Shown: positions 1 to 9,441, counted from the first letter of the stretch. The stretch: DNA of 26,694 nt from JAJFUV01 sp964561215 (GCA_964561215.1 CAZLOS010000062.1:1-26694), one strand, 5' to 3'. Numbers and translations are program-made. Notes: generated from the letters alone by a model not told the origin.

Positions 1-91
1 TGCGCCGCGTCTCGGGTGAATATGCGCCACCGCACGCGCTCATGAGGCGCTCGACGAGCGCCTGTTGCTGATTTGGAGGTAGGGGATTCAT
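1..91 (-). CDS. Partial ORF of unknown function, N-terminus only
   Basis: An ATG at 91-89 opens a minus-strand frame that stays open for 30 codons to the window edge. The visible start reads MNPLPPNQQQ, followed by a short helical-looking stretch. It begins 22 nt downstream of the stop of the GH106-like gene on the same strand, so it could be the third gene of that operon. There is no strong Shine-Dalgarno sequence; only a weak GAGA lies upstream. No signal peptide or family can be recognised from 30 residues. The call rests on the open frame and operon-like spacing alone, and it could be a chance ORF. Confidence 0.4.
   Translation of the reverse strand, partial: MNPLPPNQQQALVERLMSACGGAYSPETRR
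45..63. repeat. Perfect 9-bp inverted repeat with a 1-nt centre
   Basis: AGGCGCTCG and CGAGCGCCT flank a single A. The repeat lies inside the partial ORF at the left edge. No T-run follows on either strand, so it does not look like a rho-independent terminator. It may be a by-product of high-GC coding sequence. Confidence 0.5.
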
Positions 92-113
92 CGGTTCGTC
101 TCTACAGTAATCA

Positions 114-2642
114 TTATCGTTCAATCGTCACCACCACCGGGCCGAGGAGCCCCGAGGGGTACGGTTTGAACTTCCTCCATTCCGCCGGGGCAGGGAAACG
201 CGCGCCGAAGCGTGCGTTCAAACTGCTGTAGTCCGGTTCCGGCATGCCCAGCAGGGCGTTGATCCAGAGATTGGTGACCTTGATTTCCAGGATGTTCCGC
301 CCCTCCCGCACCTGCTTCGAAATGTCGACGCGATAGGGCCGCTTCCACGCGGCGCCGGCCGGGGTTCCGTTCACCTTCACTTCGGCGATTTCGTGCACCT
401 CGCCGAGATCCAACATCATGCGCGAGCCCGGTTTCAGATCGGCCTCTGCCGTGTAGGTGGCGGATCCCGAGAAATGGCGCGTAGCGGCGGAGCTTGTCCA
501 ATCGCTGAGCCCTTGCGCGGTGGACTCGGGGAAGCTCACTTTCCAACGATCGCCCTCCAGCACAATCGACTGGCGCTCCCTCTGATCGGAACGATGGGGC
601 AGGGGGCTGCCTTGCGACACTCGGACGATGACGGAGCCGAATGGATCCAGCCGCAGGGTCCCGTCATATGCGAGCCCGGTTTCCCCCGTCATCGGGTCCC
701 ACAATTCGATACGCCGTCCCGGGGCGCGAAACCTGGTCCGCAGGGTTTTGCCATAGGGACCCAGGTTCGCGACGAAGTAGTAGTCCTCTCCAGGCAGGTT
801 CCGGTGGACAAAGGCGAAATCGTGGTCCGGGGTCTCCAGTCGCACGTCCGGGGTTACAGAGCGCACAAGCGCCTGGCGGAAGGCTTCGCGCTCGTCGCTG
901 ACCAGAATGGCGCGGCGTCCGTCGAACATGCTCTTCGCCAGGCGCTGGAGTTCGGCCGTGTCTTCTTTGTGAGTCTTCCAGCCGTAGGCCAGGCGCGGCA
1001 GGCGCCTGGTGGCTATGACATGGCCGCCCTGCTTTACGAACGCCGCGAGCTTGCGAAGGTCCGCCAGTGGCATCCCTTCTAAGTTGGGAAGCACCACGAC
1101 GCGATAGTCGCCCAAGCCCATCTTCAGTCGCCCCGCTTCGATGCGCGCATGCGGCAGTGTCGCGCTGTCGATGGCATCGAAGCTGTAGCCGTTGTTGATG
1201 ACCGTGGAAATCACCGGGGTGTCGCCTGCCATCGCGTTCTTCAGGCCGAACTCCGGGGCTCGGCCGCCGTGCAGCCGCTCTTTTACTCCGAAATACAGGT
1301 TGAGCGTGCTGGAAGCTGGGGTGGCCGCCCACACGTCATCCGCCGGAAGGTACAGCGCCACATCGGACACCTGGCGTCCCTGCCGCAGGATCCAACTCAC
1401 TCGTTGCACGTAGCGGCTGAAATGCGGGAAATATGGCCACCACGTTTGCGTATGGTTGATCAGCGGCCCCCAGTAGGGAGCCCATCCGGGCAGATAGGCC
1501 GATCCGGGTGAGTACACGTAGCTGATTCCCATCAGCGAGTTGACCCCGCTCACAAAGTGCATATCCGAGGCGAGTTTCAACTGCTCGAGCGTGTCGCCGA
1601 AGCGGTTCGGGATGCCGGTCCAGGTCCATGCCTCCGCGCCGATCACGTTCTTGCCGAAAAGATGCCCGCCGCTCGAAGCCCACCTGGAGGCGTTGAACAT
1701 CCGCCACTCGTAGTGCTCCCCAACGGGAAGATCGACATAACGGAAGCCGCCCAGAGACACCGGGGGCTGGCCGTAAGGTTCCACTTGCACCGGCACGCCT
1801 TTGGCGTGGCACCATTGCTGCAACGGCTTCAGGAAGTTCTCCGCGCCCAGTTCGGATAGCGTCTGCCAGAAGTCGTGGCGGACCTGCTTCGCCTCGGGTG
1901 TGGCCTCGCCGAAAAGCAGATCGAGATGGGGCTTCAGATCGTAACCACGCAGGCGCTGGAACTCATCGAGGAATGCAGGGGTCCAGTTGGCCTGGAAAAC
2001 CTCCAGGCTGTCGCACCAGAACGACCGGAAACCGGTACCCTGTAAGGCGCTCCAGAGCTTCTCGCCAGCCGCGTCCAGATGGACGCGGAGCGCGCGCGGG
2101 TTGTAATGATCCATCACCAGGCCTTCGTCGCCGATTGAGGCGCGCTTGACCATCATGCGCGTGGGCGCGGAGACGATGCGTCCGGCGGCAGTGTCCGCCA
2201 CCAGTTCGTCGCCCGGTCGAAGCGCAACGCCAGCCTTGCGCAGACGCAGCATGCGCGCGCCCAGTTCCGGTGTGACCCACGGGCCGCCGTAGGGCCAGCC
2301 GGTGCCGATCGTCACGTCGAACGTCATGCCGGCTCGCTGCATCCGCGTCGCGGTGTAGTGAAGAATGTCGTTGAACTCCGGCGAAAGGAACGGCAGGTTG
2401 CGGATGCCCCGGACCGGATCGTCTTCGGAGAGTGGATAGACCGGCAGCAGCACAGCGCCGCTGATGTGCGCCTTGCGCATGTTGTCCAAATCCCGGTCCA
2501 CGCCTTCTCGCGTCACTGCCGGGCCGAGCCAGATCCAGTACATGCTCGGGCCGGCCTCCGCCGGGGGATTTGCGAAGTTGTCGCGGAGTCCGGCGCCGTG
2601 CGCCAATACAGCCGCGAAGATAAACGCAAGAGTTGTCTTCAT
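114..2642 (-). CDS. Secreted GH106-like glycoside hydrolase (putative alpha-L-rhamnosidase)
   Basis: This 842-residue protein begins with a signal peptide (MKTTLAFIFAAVLAHGAG) and is predicted to be exported. The early motif FANPPAEAGPSMYWIWLG, then a TIM-barrel-like core with GTGWPYGGPWVT near residue 115 and GAEAWTWTG near 340, resembles GH106 alpha-L-rhamnosidases and related 'glycosyl hydrolase' proteins. A C-terminal beta-sandwich ends in a galactose-binding-like stretch with NILEIKVTNLWIN, and GLLGPVVV follows near the end. GH106 enzymes remove terminal rhamnose from pectin-type glycans, but the true substrate is not visible here. The ATG overlaps the upstream gene's TGA as ATGA, and a GAGG lies about 10 nt upstream, so translational coupling is likely. 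Catalytic residues were not assigned, so activity is inferred. Confidence 0.82.
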   Translation of the reverse strand: MKTTLAFIFAAVLAHGAGLRDNFANPPAEAGPSMYWIWLGPAVTREGVDRDLDNMRKAHISGAVLLPVYPLSEDDPVRGIRNLPFLSPEFNDILHYTATRMQRAGMTFDVTIGTGWPYGGPWVTPELGARMLRLRKAGVALRPGDELVADTAAGRIVSAPTRMMVKRASIGDEGLVMDHYNPRALRVHLDAAGEKLWSALQGTGFRSFWCDSLEVFQANWTPAFLDEFQRLRGYDLKPHLDLLFGEATPEAKQVRHDFWQTLSELGAENFLKPLQQWCHAKGVPVQVEPYGQPPVSLGGFRYVDLPVGEHYEWRMFNASRWASSGGHLFGKNVIGAEAWTWTGIPNRFGDTLEQLKLASDMHFVSGVNSLMGISYVYSPGSAYLPGWAPYWGPLINHTQTWWPYFPHFSRYVQRVSWILRQGRQVSDVALYLPADDVWAATPASSTLNLYFGVKERLHGGRAPEFGLKNAMAGDTPVISTVINNGYSFDAIDSATLPHARIEAGRLKMGLGDYRVVVLPNLEGMPLADLRKLAAFVKQGGHVIATRRLPRLAYGWKTHKEDTAELQRLAKSMFDGRRAILVSDEREAFRQALVRSVTPDVRLETPDHDFAFVHRNLPGEDYYFVANLGPYGKTLRTRFRAPGRRIELWDPMTGETGLAYDGTLRLDPFGSVIVRVSQGSPLPHRSDQRERQSIVLEGDRWKVSFPESTAQGLSDWTSSAATRHFSGSATYTAEADLKPGSRMMLDLGEVHEIAEVKVNGTPAGAAWKRPYRVDISKQVREGRNILEIKVTNLWINALLGMPEPDYSSLNARFGARFPAPAEWRKFKPYPSGLLGPVVVTIER

Positions 2643-5128
2643 TCCACGGCCTCGTATTCGACCAGCCGCACCGGGCCAAGCAGGCCGGACGGGGTCATCT
2701 CCTGATCGAACTTCTGATAGGTGCGGATGTAGGAGTTCTTCAGCCAGCCCTTGGTTTCAATTTCCTTCAGGCGTGCCGGATCGCCCGCCAGTTCGGGTGC
2801 GGGCGTGTTGTAGACCTCCACCTCCAATTCGTTCTCGCCCGCCCGCAGCAGCTTGCCCGCGGGGAAGCGGAACGGTCCCCAGGCGCGTGTGCCGAGAGAA
2901 GCGCCGTTGATTTGAACGCGCGCCGAGTAATTCGACTTTCCAAGATCCAGCCAGATGCGATCGCGCTTCTCGTACCAGCTTTCCGGCAAGTTGAAACTGA
3001 TCCGGTAGCGCGATCCTCCCACGTACGAAGGCATGCCGAACTCGGACCACGATTTCAGCGCGCCGTGGAAAACGCGGCCGCCTACCTGGATATTCCAGGT
3101 TCCATCGATCGCGAGCTGGTTTTGCGACGGCCTGAGGCGGGGAGCCGCCGGCGCGCCTCCGGCAGGCGTCACAACAACGAGCTTCGTTTCGAAGGGCTCG
3201 AAAATGAGGGGCACGCGCAGGTACCCGCTGGCGCGCACCCATCCGGCCGGCGCGGCTCGCCGCGCCGACGAAGCGTCCCACACTTCGGGCGTGCCTTGGC
3301 CCTCGATACGCAGGGTGATCTCCAACCGGCTGGAGCCTTCGTTGAACAGGAAATATGTTTCGCCGTCGGCCAGGCGCCGGTGCAGGCACTTTAAATCCGG
3401 AACCGCGACGCCTTCCACGGCGACATCGGGTTTGGGAAGGTGGGCCTTGTAACTTCCCGCCGATGCCCAGGTGTACGATGCCGGGCCCGCAACCGCGTGT
3501 AGATAGGTCCTGCCGGCGATGCGCTGCGGGGCATGCCCTTCAAAGATCACCTTGCCTCCGCTTTCGGCGAACTCACGCAGCCGCTCGAGCGCACTTTCTG
3601 TGATCACCGCAGCCGCGGGCACGATCACGGTCCGGTAGCTCTGGCCGCTCAAATTCACCAGCGCGCCGCGATCCACTTTTACGAGCGTTGCCAGCGAGTC
3701 GTCATCCAGAAAGTCGAAATCGCGCTGGCTTTCCAGGAGTTCGCGCGCCACGCGCAGCGCCGTCTCGTTCGGCTTGAAATCGCGCATCCAACCGCTGGTG
3801 GTCGGGTAGTAGATGGCGATCGAAGCCGCGGGACGCCCCACCGAGAGCACATAGCTCATGCGGTTCACGTAATTCGCCAGCAGCGCGAAGTTGTACCACT
3901 CCGGCGATATCTGCCAGGCCGGCGGATGAAAGTAAGTGCGGTAAGTCTCGGTGGAAGAGAGATACTCCATCATCTGCAGCAAGTTCACGCCGCGCACCAG
4001 GTGATGGTCCATCACCCATTTGGCCTGTTCGAGCGAAATCCCGCGGCCGTACACGGCGAACACCTCGCTGAAGGCGCGCGGGCGCCCGTACTGGTGCGCC
4101 GCCGAAGATGCCAGCTTCGGGTAATCCGCCGTTTTGCCGTACCAGATCTGCCGCCAGATGGCGTCCACGCCCGGCACCTGCACTTTGCGGAAGCAGCGGA
4201 AGAAATCGCCGTTCAGGTTGACCAGTTCCGGCATGTTTTCTTCCCCGCACAGGTGCGTGAGCGATTCGAGTCCCTCGCGCGCGCACCACTCGGCTTGAAG
4301 GCCGAAGAAATTATCGCGGTACAGGCGGGTCCAGACATCCCAATAGTCGGCGCGGAAGCGCAGCGCCTCTTCGCCGCTAGTTTCGAATATTTGACCGAGG
4401 TGCGGACGCGGGTCATAGCCCTTGATCCGCACAAACTCCTCGTAAATGCCCTCCGTGTAAGGTACTCCAGGAAAGGACGGTTCGTCGCCCATGATGCCCA
4501 GCACAGTCTTGCCGAATTCGCGGCCGACGTACCGTTTGTACTGTTCGTGCACGTCGGTGAGGAAATCCCGCGTAGCGCCGGGATCGAGAGCGTCGTAAAG
4601 CGGGTTGGTGTAATCCTTGGCGAACCCGGGATTATGCACGTAGCGCGTAGGGCCGGAGCGGTACTCGGGGGTGATAAGCCACTCGCCCTTCTCGTTGCGC
4701 TTCCGTGTCAGCACCTGCATCCGCTGTTGCGGACGTTCGCGCCCTACCTTACCCCCCACGAAGCCGCTCGGGTACCCGCCCTCGTCTTCCAGCCACACAC
4801 GCATGCCCAGTTGCTTTGCCGCTTCCACGGCGTAGCGCACGCGCTCGAACCAGGTCGGGCTCAGGTACTGTATCTCCAGCCCGATGTAAGGCCAGATGAG
4901 CACCGCATTTACGCCGTGGCGTTTCATGTTGCGCAAGTCGCGATCGATCGCCTCCTCGGTCATCGGCCCGTTCCAGAACCACCACATGGTCATGGCATAC
5001 TCGGACGGCGGCGAAGCGAACTGCCTCGCCACTTCCTCTACTGGCGGTGTGACGACCTGCTGCCACGGACGATCGGCGGCGAGAGCGGCCGGCAGGGCCA
5101 GTAAGAGCGTAGCTAACGGTCTTCGCAT
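2639..5128 (-). CDS. Secreted GH106-like glycoside hydrolase (second paralogue)
   Basis: This 829-residue protein has a clear signal peptide (MRRPLATLLLALPAALAA). The FASPPSEYAMTMWWFWNGPMT opening and the phrase EEAIDRDLRNMKRHGVNAV parallel the downstream paralogue. Further on, GIMGDEPSFPG, SEVFAVYGRG and MDHHLVRGVNLLQMM fit the GH106-like barrel. The C-terminus is a beta-sandwich with ENELEVEVYNTPA and a closing TPSGLLGPVRLVEY. It probably acts on exported rhamnose-containing polysaccharide. It is the first gene of the operon; its stop overlaps the next start. The ATG has no Shine-Dalgarno upstream and sits only about 10 nt from a palindromic GTATAC that could be a -10 element. The two paralogues share layout but little exact sequence, so their substrates may differ. 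Confidence 0.82.
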   Translation of the reverse strand: MRRPLATLLLALPAALAADRPWQQVVTPPVEEVARQFASPPSEYAMTMWWFWNGPMTEEAIDRDLRNMKRHGVNAVLIWPYIGLEIQYLSPTWFERVRYAVEAAKQLGMRVWLEDEGGYPSGFVGGKVGRERPQQRMQVLTRKRNEKGEWLITPEYRSGPTRYVHNPGFAKDYTNPLYDALDPGATRDFLTDVHEQYKRYVGREFGKTVLGIMGDEPSFPGVPYTEGIYEEFVRIKGYDPRPHLGQIFETSGEEALRFRADYWDVWTRLYRDNFFGLQAEWCAREGLESLTHLCGEENMPELVNLNGDFFRCFRKVQVPGVDAIWRQIWYGKTADYPKLASSAAHQYGRPRAFSEVFAVYGRGISLEQAKWVMDHHLVRGVNLLQMMEYLSSTETYRTYFHPPAWQISPEWYNFALLANYVNRMSYVLSVGRPAASIAIYYPTTSGWMRDFKPNETALRVARELLESQRDFDFLDDDSLATLVKVDRGALVNLSGQSYRTVIVPAAAVITESALERLREFAESGGKVIFEGHAPQRIAGRTYLHAVAGPASYTWASAGSYKAHLPKPDVAVEGVAVPDLKCLHRRLADGETYFLFNEGSSRLEITLRIEGQGTPEVWDASSARRAAPAGWVRASGYLRVPLIFEPFETKLVVVTPAGGAPAAPRLRPSQNQLAIDGTWNIQVGGRVFHGALKSWSEFGMPSYVGGSRYRISFNLPESWYEKRDRIWLDLGKSNYSARVQINGASLGTRAWGPFRFPAGKLLRAGENELEVEVYNTPAPELAGDPARLKEIETKGWLKNSYIRTYQKFDQEMTPSGLLGPVRLVEYEAVE

Positions 5129-5137
5129 ACGACCAAG

Positions 5138-5145
5138 TGTATACT
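5138..5145. promoter_or_regulatory. Possible divergent promoter core (palindromic GTATAC)
   Basis: The 56-bp divergent gap between the GH106-like gene and the peptidase contains GTATAC. Read on plus it gives TATACT, about 26 nt before the AGGAGG of the peptidase. Read on minus it gives TATACA, ending about 10 nt before the GH106-like ATG. No good -35 box was found on either side. A shared -10 region is therefore a suggestion only. Confidence 0.3.
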
Positions 5146-5170
5146 GAGATTCAGTGGGGCCGTTTCCAGC

Positions 5171-5176
5171 AGGAGG
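5171..5176 (+). promoter_or_regulatory. Strong Shine-Dalgarno deciding the TTG start of the peptidase
   Basis: AGGAGG is followed by an 8-nt spacer and then TTG at 5185. This site favours a lipoprotein start over the longer reading from the GTG at 5137. Confidence 0.8.
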
Positions 5177-5184
5177 TTCGCTTT

Positions 5185-7296
5185 TTGATACGGTTCGCTG
5201 TTCTTCTTACAGTGGCGGCATTCCTGGCCGCCTGCTCCAGCCAAGATAAGGGCACGAACATGAAACCACCCGTCGCCAAGGTCGTACCACAGAAACTCGA
5301 AAAGCACGGCAACGCGCGCATCGACAACTACTTCTGGCTCCGGGACCGCAACACCCCCGAAGTCATCGCGTACCTGAAGGCCGAAAACGCTTACACAGAA
5401 GCCATGATGGCCGGTTCTAAAGGCGTCGAAGAGAAGATCTACGCTGAGTTCAGGAAGCGCATCAAGCAGACCGACATGTCAGTCCCGTTCCGGCGCGATG
5501 GTTACTATTACTACACGCGTACCGAAGAGGGCAAAGACTATCCGATCTACTGCCGCAAGAAGGGCTCCCTCGACGCTCCCGAGCAGATCGTGGTCGACGC
5601 CAATAAGGAAGCCGAGGGCCACAAGTTCTGCTCCGTGCAACGGCCGGTCATTTCGTCGAACAGCGACATCGTCGCCTATCCCGTGGACACGGTTGGCCGC
5701 CGGTTTTACACGATTCGATTCAAGAACCTCTCGACCGGAGAATTACTGAAAGACAGCATCACCGAGGTGACCGAGAACGCCGCATGGGCCAATGACAACA
5801 AGACGCTGTTCTACGTGAAGCAGCATCCCACCACGCTGCGCGCCTACCAGGTGTACCGGCACGTGCTGGGTACCGATGCGTCCGCCGACGTGCTGGTCTT
5901 TGAGGAAAAGGACGACACGTACTCCTGCCAGATCTTCAAGACCAAGTCGAAAAAGTACATCATGATCGCCTCGTACCAAACGCTGGCGAGCGAGTACCTT
6001 TACCTGGACGCCTCCACGCCGGAGGGCGAGTTCAAGGTCATCGAGCCGCGGCGCAGGGGCCACGAGTACTCGGTGGAGCATTTCGAGGATCACTTCTACA
6101 TCCGCACGAACTATCAGGCGAAGAACTTCCGATTGATGAAGGCGCCGGTGGGGAGTCCCGGTCTTGCGAACTGGCAGGAGGTGATCGGTCATCGCGAAGA
6201 CGTGCTGCTTGGCGATATAGAAATCTTCCGCGATTTCCTCATTGTCGAAGAACGATCCAACGCGCTCATCCATCTTCGGGTCCGGCCATGGTCTGGCACG
6301 GGAGAGCACTACATAGACTTCGGCGAGCCCGCCTACGCCGTTTTCGCCGCCGAAAATCCCGAATTCGATACGCCGCTGTTTCGCTACCGTTACTCCTCGC
6401 TCACCACGCCGCTGTCGGTTTACGACTACAACATGCAGACGCAAGGGAAGACACTGCTCAAGCGCGAAGAGGTGCGCGGCGGCTTCGACTCCGCCAACCA
6501 CGTCACCGAGCGCGAGTGGGCCACGGCGTCCGACGGTCAGCGCATCCCGATCTCGCTGGTGCACCGCAAGGGGTTCAAGAAGGACGGCAAGAGTCCGTTG
6601 CTGATTTACGGGTACGGGTCTTACGGCATCAGCATGGACGCCGAGTTCAATCCCTTCGTTGTCAGCTTGCTTGACCGCGGCTTCGTTTATGCCATCGCTC
6701 ACATCCGCGGCGGGCAGGAGATGGGACGGCGCTGGTACGAAGACGGCCGGCAGTTGAGCAAGACGCACACTTTCACCGATTTCATCGCAGCGGCCGAGCA
6801 TCTTGTGAAGCAGAAGTACTGCTCGCCGGACTTGGTGTTCGCCAAGGGAGGCAGCGCGGGCGGCCTGTTGATGGGCGCCATCGTCAACATCCGCCCGCAG
6901 TTGTTCAAGGGCGTGATCGCCAACGTGCCGTTCGTCGACGTGGTGACCACCATGCTCGACGACAGCATTCCGCTCACCACCGGCGAATACGATGAATGGG
7001 GCAATCCCAACGAAAAGAAGTATTACGATTACATCCTGTCCTACTCGCCCTACGACCAGGTGAAAGCGCACCAATACCCGAATCTGCTGGTTACGACCGG
7101 CCTGCACGATTCCCAGGTGCAATATTGGGAGCCTGCCAAGTGGGTGGCCAAGCTGCGCGCCACCAAAACGGACAACAACCTGCTGCTGCTGAAGACTAAA
7201 ATGGCGGCGGGCCACGGGGGTGCCTCCGCGCGCTATGAACGCTGGCGGGACGCCGCCTTCGAGTACGCGTTCCTACTCAACTTAGCTGGGCGTTGA
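5185..7296 (+). CDS. Prolyl oligopeptidase family serine peptidase (S9A), lipoprotein-type
   Basis: The chosen start is the TTG at 5185, because a perfect AGGAGG (5171-5176) lies 8 nt upstream and the product then begins MIRFAVLLTVAAFLAAC, a textbook lipoprotein signal with lipobox LAAC. A GTG at 5137 in the same frame is less likely. The 703-residue protein has an N-terminal beta-propeller region and a C-terminal alpha/beta-hydrolase. The triad is visible: Ser557 in GGSAGG, Asp642 in GLHDSQ and His677 in AAGHGG. S9A enzymes cleave short peptides, usually after proline, and this one would be membrane-anchored on the periplasmic side. Its 3' end overlaps the convergent hypF by 15 bp. Confidence 0.92.
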   Translation: MIRFAVLLTVAAFLAACSSQDKGTNMKPPVAKVVPQKLEKHGNARIDNYFWLRDRNTPEVIAYLKAENAYTEAMMAGSKGVEEKIYAEFRKRIKQTDMSVPFRRDGYYYYTRTEEGKDYPIYCRKKGSLDAPEQIVVDANKEAEGHKFCSVQRPVISSNSDIVAYPVDTVGRRFYTIRFKNLSTGELLKDSITEVTENAAWANDNKTLFYVKQHPTTLRAYQVYRHVLGTDASADVLVFEEKDDTYSCQIFKTKSKKYIMIASYQTLASEYLYLDASTPEGEFKVIEPRRRGHEYSVEHFEDHFYIRTNYQAKNFRLMKAPVGSPGLANWQEVIGHREDVLLGDIEIFRDFLIVEERSNALIHLRVRPWSGTGEHYIDFGEPAYAVFAAENPEFDTPLFRYRYSSLTTPLSVYDYNMQTQGKTLLKREEVRGGFDSANHVTEREWATASDGQRIPISLVHRKGFKKDGKSPLLIYGYGSYGISMDAEFNPFVVSLLDRGFVYAIAHIRGGQEMGRRWYEDGRQLSKTHTFTDFIAAAEHLVKQKYCSPDLVFAKGGSAGGLLMGAIVNIRPQLFKGVIANVPFVDVVTTMLDDSIPLTTGEYDEWGNPNEKKYYDYILSYSPYDQVKAHQYPNLLVTTGLHDSQVQYWEPAKWVAKLRATKTDNNLLLLKTKMAAGHGGASARYERWRDAAFEYAFLLNLAGR

Positions 7297-9441
7297 AGAC
7301 GCCAGTACCGCCTGTCCCAAAGCTATGCCGCCATCATTGGGCGGGACGCGCTGGTGGGTGAAGACCGCGTGGCCGCGCGCTTCGAGCAGCGCCACGGCGT
7401 GCTCCATGAGATAGCGGTTCTGGAAGCAGCCTCCGCTCAACACGACCTGCCCGATGCCGCTGGCCGCGGCGGTTTCGACGATCCACTCCACCAGCGCGTT
7501 GTGGAATCGCGCCGAAACCAGTCCCGGCTCGATGCCTGCCTGCACGTCGCGGCGAACGGCATCGATCAGTTCCGCCCAGTCGCCGTCCTTGAGAGGATAC
7601 GCCTCGCGGGTCTCAATTGAACCAATGGCCCGTTCGAGCAGCATGGCGGCCTGCCCTTCAAAGCGGCTCTCCCTTGCCACGCCGCTCAGCGCGGCCACGG
7701 CGTCGAACAGGCGGCCCACGCTGCTGGTCACCGGGGCGTTCAGTCCTCGCTCCAGCATGCGCGCGATGGCCGGCGTCCCGGCGACCGCAGTTGCGCCCTC
7801 GATCTCGTAAAGCAAGCTGGCCGCGGCGCGCCAGCCTTCCTTCACCGCCGCTTCCCCACCGGGCAACCTGAACGTCCGCAGATGCGCGATGCGCTCGAAG
7901 ACGCCGTTCCTGGCGGCGAAGAACTCGCCGCCCCAGATGGTGGCGTCGCGCCCATACCCCGTGCCGTCCCAGCCTACCGCGAGGTAATCCCCGCGGACGT
8001 CATTCTCCGCCGCGCAGGCGGCAGCGTGCGCTTCGTGATGCTGGATCTCCACCACAGGCAGTCCGCTCGCGCGCGCCCACTGGCTCGACGCGTAGTCCGG
8101 GTGCATGTCGCAGGCAATTACGCGCGGTTCGAACCGGTAGAGGCGGCAAAGATCACGAATCGCCCGCTCGAACGCTTCGCGGGCTTCCAGCGTGTCCAGG
8201 TCCCCGATGTGCTGGCTGACGTACACCTGGTGCGAGATGGCGATGGCCACGGCGTTCTTCAGATGCGCGCCTACGGCCAACACCGGATCGAGCTTCCGCT
8301 TGACGCGCACCGGCATGGGCGCGTAACCGCGCGCACGCCGCAACACCATCTCCCGGCCGCGCGCCAGGCGCACCACGGAATCGTCACAGGGGCGGGCGAT
8401 AGGGCGGTCGTGCATCAGGAACACATCCGCGATGCCGTCCAGCCGCCTCCGCGCTTCCTCGTTGTCGATCGCGATGGGCTCGTCGCTGCGATTGCCGCTG
8501 GTGGCCACCAGCGGGATGGCGGCTTCGCGCATCAGCAGGTGATGCAGTGGCGAATACGGCAGCATCACACCGATGTAAGGCGAACTCTTGGCCACGCTGG
8601 GCGCGATGCCCGGCTCGCCGCTCGGCGTCAACAGGACAATGGGCGCGGCGGACGACTCGAGCAGCGCGCGTTCGGCCTCCGAGACGACGCAGTGCTTTCT
8701 CGCCATTTCGAGCGAAGGCATCATCAGGGCGAAGGGTTTCTCCTCGCGGGCCTTAAGATGGCGTAACCGCACCACCGCATCTTCCTTGCGCGCGTCCACC
8801 AGCAACTGGAATCCGCCGATGCCCTTGAGCGCCAGAATGCGGCCGTCGACGAGCGCGCGGGCAGCCTTTTCAATGGGCATCGACAAGCGCGGTCCGCACA
8901 CCGGGCAGGCGTTGGGCTGGGCGTGGAAGCGGCGGTCGCGAGGATCTTCGTACTCGTGCCGGCACGCCGGACACAACGTGAAAATCTTCATCGTCGTGCG
9001 CGGACGGTCATAGGGTACATTTTCGACGATGCTGTAACGCGGCCCGCAGTTCGTGCAATTCGTGAACGGATACCGGTAGCGTCTGTCCGCCGGGTCGAAA
9101 AGTTCGCGCAGGCAGTCACCGCAGGTCGCCAGGTCCGGCAGCACGGCGACGGTCTTCTCCTCGGCCTCGTCGCTGGTTCGAATTTCGAAACGATCGAAGC
9201 CCACCGGCGCCAATAGCGACGATTCGCTGGTGAGAATCACGGCGGGCGCGGGCTTTTCACGATGCAGCCGGGCGAGGAATTCGTCGAGGATGGCCGGCTC
9301 GCCTTCCACCTCCACGGTGAGGCCGGAACTGGAGTTGAGCACCCAGCCATTCAGACGCAAGCTGGTGGCAAGCCGGTAAACGAAGGGCCGGAACCCGACG
9401 CCTTGCACGGCGCCGGTGAGAGTTACTCGGAGCCTCTGCAT
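7282..9441 (-). CDS. hypF: Carbamoyltransferase HypF, [NiFe]-hydrogenase maturation
   Basis: HypF turns carbamoyl phosphate into the carbamoyl group that becomes the CN ligands of the [NiFe] active site, acting with HypE in the cytoplasm. All expected parts are present in 719 residues. An acylphosphatase domain comes first (VQGVGFRPF, residues 12-20). Two zinc-finger-like cysteine sets follow (C107/C110/C129/C132 and C157/C160/C179/C182). Then come a YrdC-like domain (about 190-370, with ATSGNRSDEP) and a Kae1-like domain with QHHEAH at 467-472 and a C-terminal LSGGCFQN. The start overlaps the upstream maturation peptidase gene by 19 bp, so the two are surely co-transcribed. No hypABCDE or hydrogenase subunit lies in the window. 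Confidence 0.96.
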   Translation of the reverse strand: MQRLRVTLTGAVQGVGFRPFVYRLATSLRLNGWVLNSSSGLTVEVEGEPAILDEFLARLHREKPAPAVILTSESSLLAPVGFDRFEIRTSDEAEEKTVAVLPDLATCGDCLRELFDPADRRYRYPFTNCTNCGPRYSIVENVPYDRPRTTMKIFTLCPACRHEYEDPRDRRFHAQPNACPVCGPRLSMPIEKAARALVDGRILALKGIGGFQLLVDARKEDAVVRLRHLKAREEKPFALMMPSLEMARKHCVVSEAERALLESSAAPIVLLTPSGEPGIAPSVAKSSPYIGVMLPYSPLHHLLMREAAIPLVATSGNRSDEPIAIDNEEARRRLDGIADVFLMHDRPIARPCDDSVVRLARGREMVLRRARGYAPMPVRVKRKLDPVLAVGAHLKNAVAIAISHQVYVSQHIGDLDTLEAREAFERAIRDLCRLYRFEPRVIACDMHPDYASSQWARASGLPVVEIQHHEAHAAACAAENDVRGDYLAVGWDGTGYGRDATIWGGEFFAARNGVFERIAHLRTFRLPGGEAAVKEGWRAAASLLYEIEGATAVAGTPAIARMLERGLNAPVTSSVGRLFDAVAALSGVARESRFEGQAAMLLERAIGSIETREAYPLKDGDWAELIDAVRRDVQAGIEPGLVSARFHNALVEWIVETAAASGIGQVVLSGGCFQNRYLMEHAVALLEARGHAVFTHQRVPPNDGGIALGQAVLASSTPS

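Noticed and set aside
3533..5104. Long plus-strand frame (523 codons) opposite the second GH106-like gene
   Set aside because: It is an antisense shadow of high-GC codon use. It is low-complexity in His/Arg/Val, with no signal peptide, motif or ribosome site, while the minus strand encodes a clear protein family.
5137..5184. Upstream GTG start for the prolyl oligopeptidase
   Set aside because: It would put 16 polar residues before the lipoprotein signal and lies on a probable -10 box. The TTG at 5185 has an ideal AGGAGG 8 nt upstream.
5743..7215. Long minus-strand frame (490 codons) inside the prolyl oligopeptidase gene
   Set aside because: It is a shadow of the peptidase gene, whose catalytic triad and lipobox prove the plus-strand reading.
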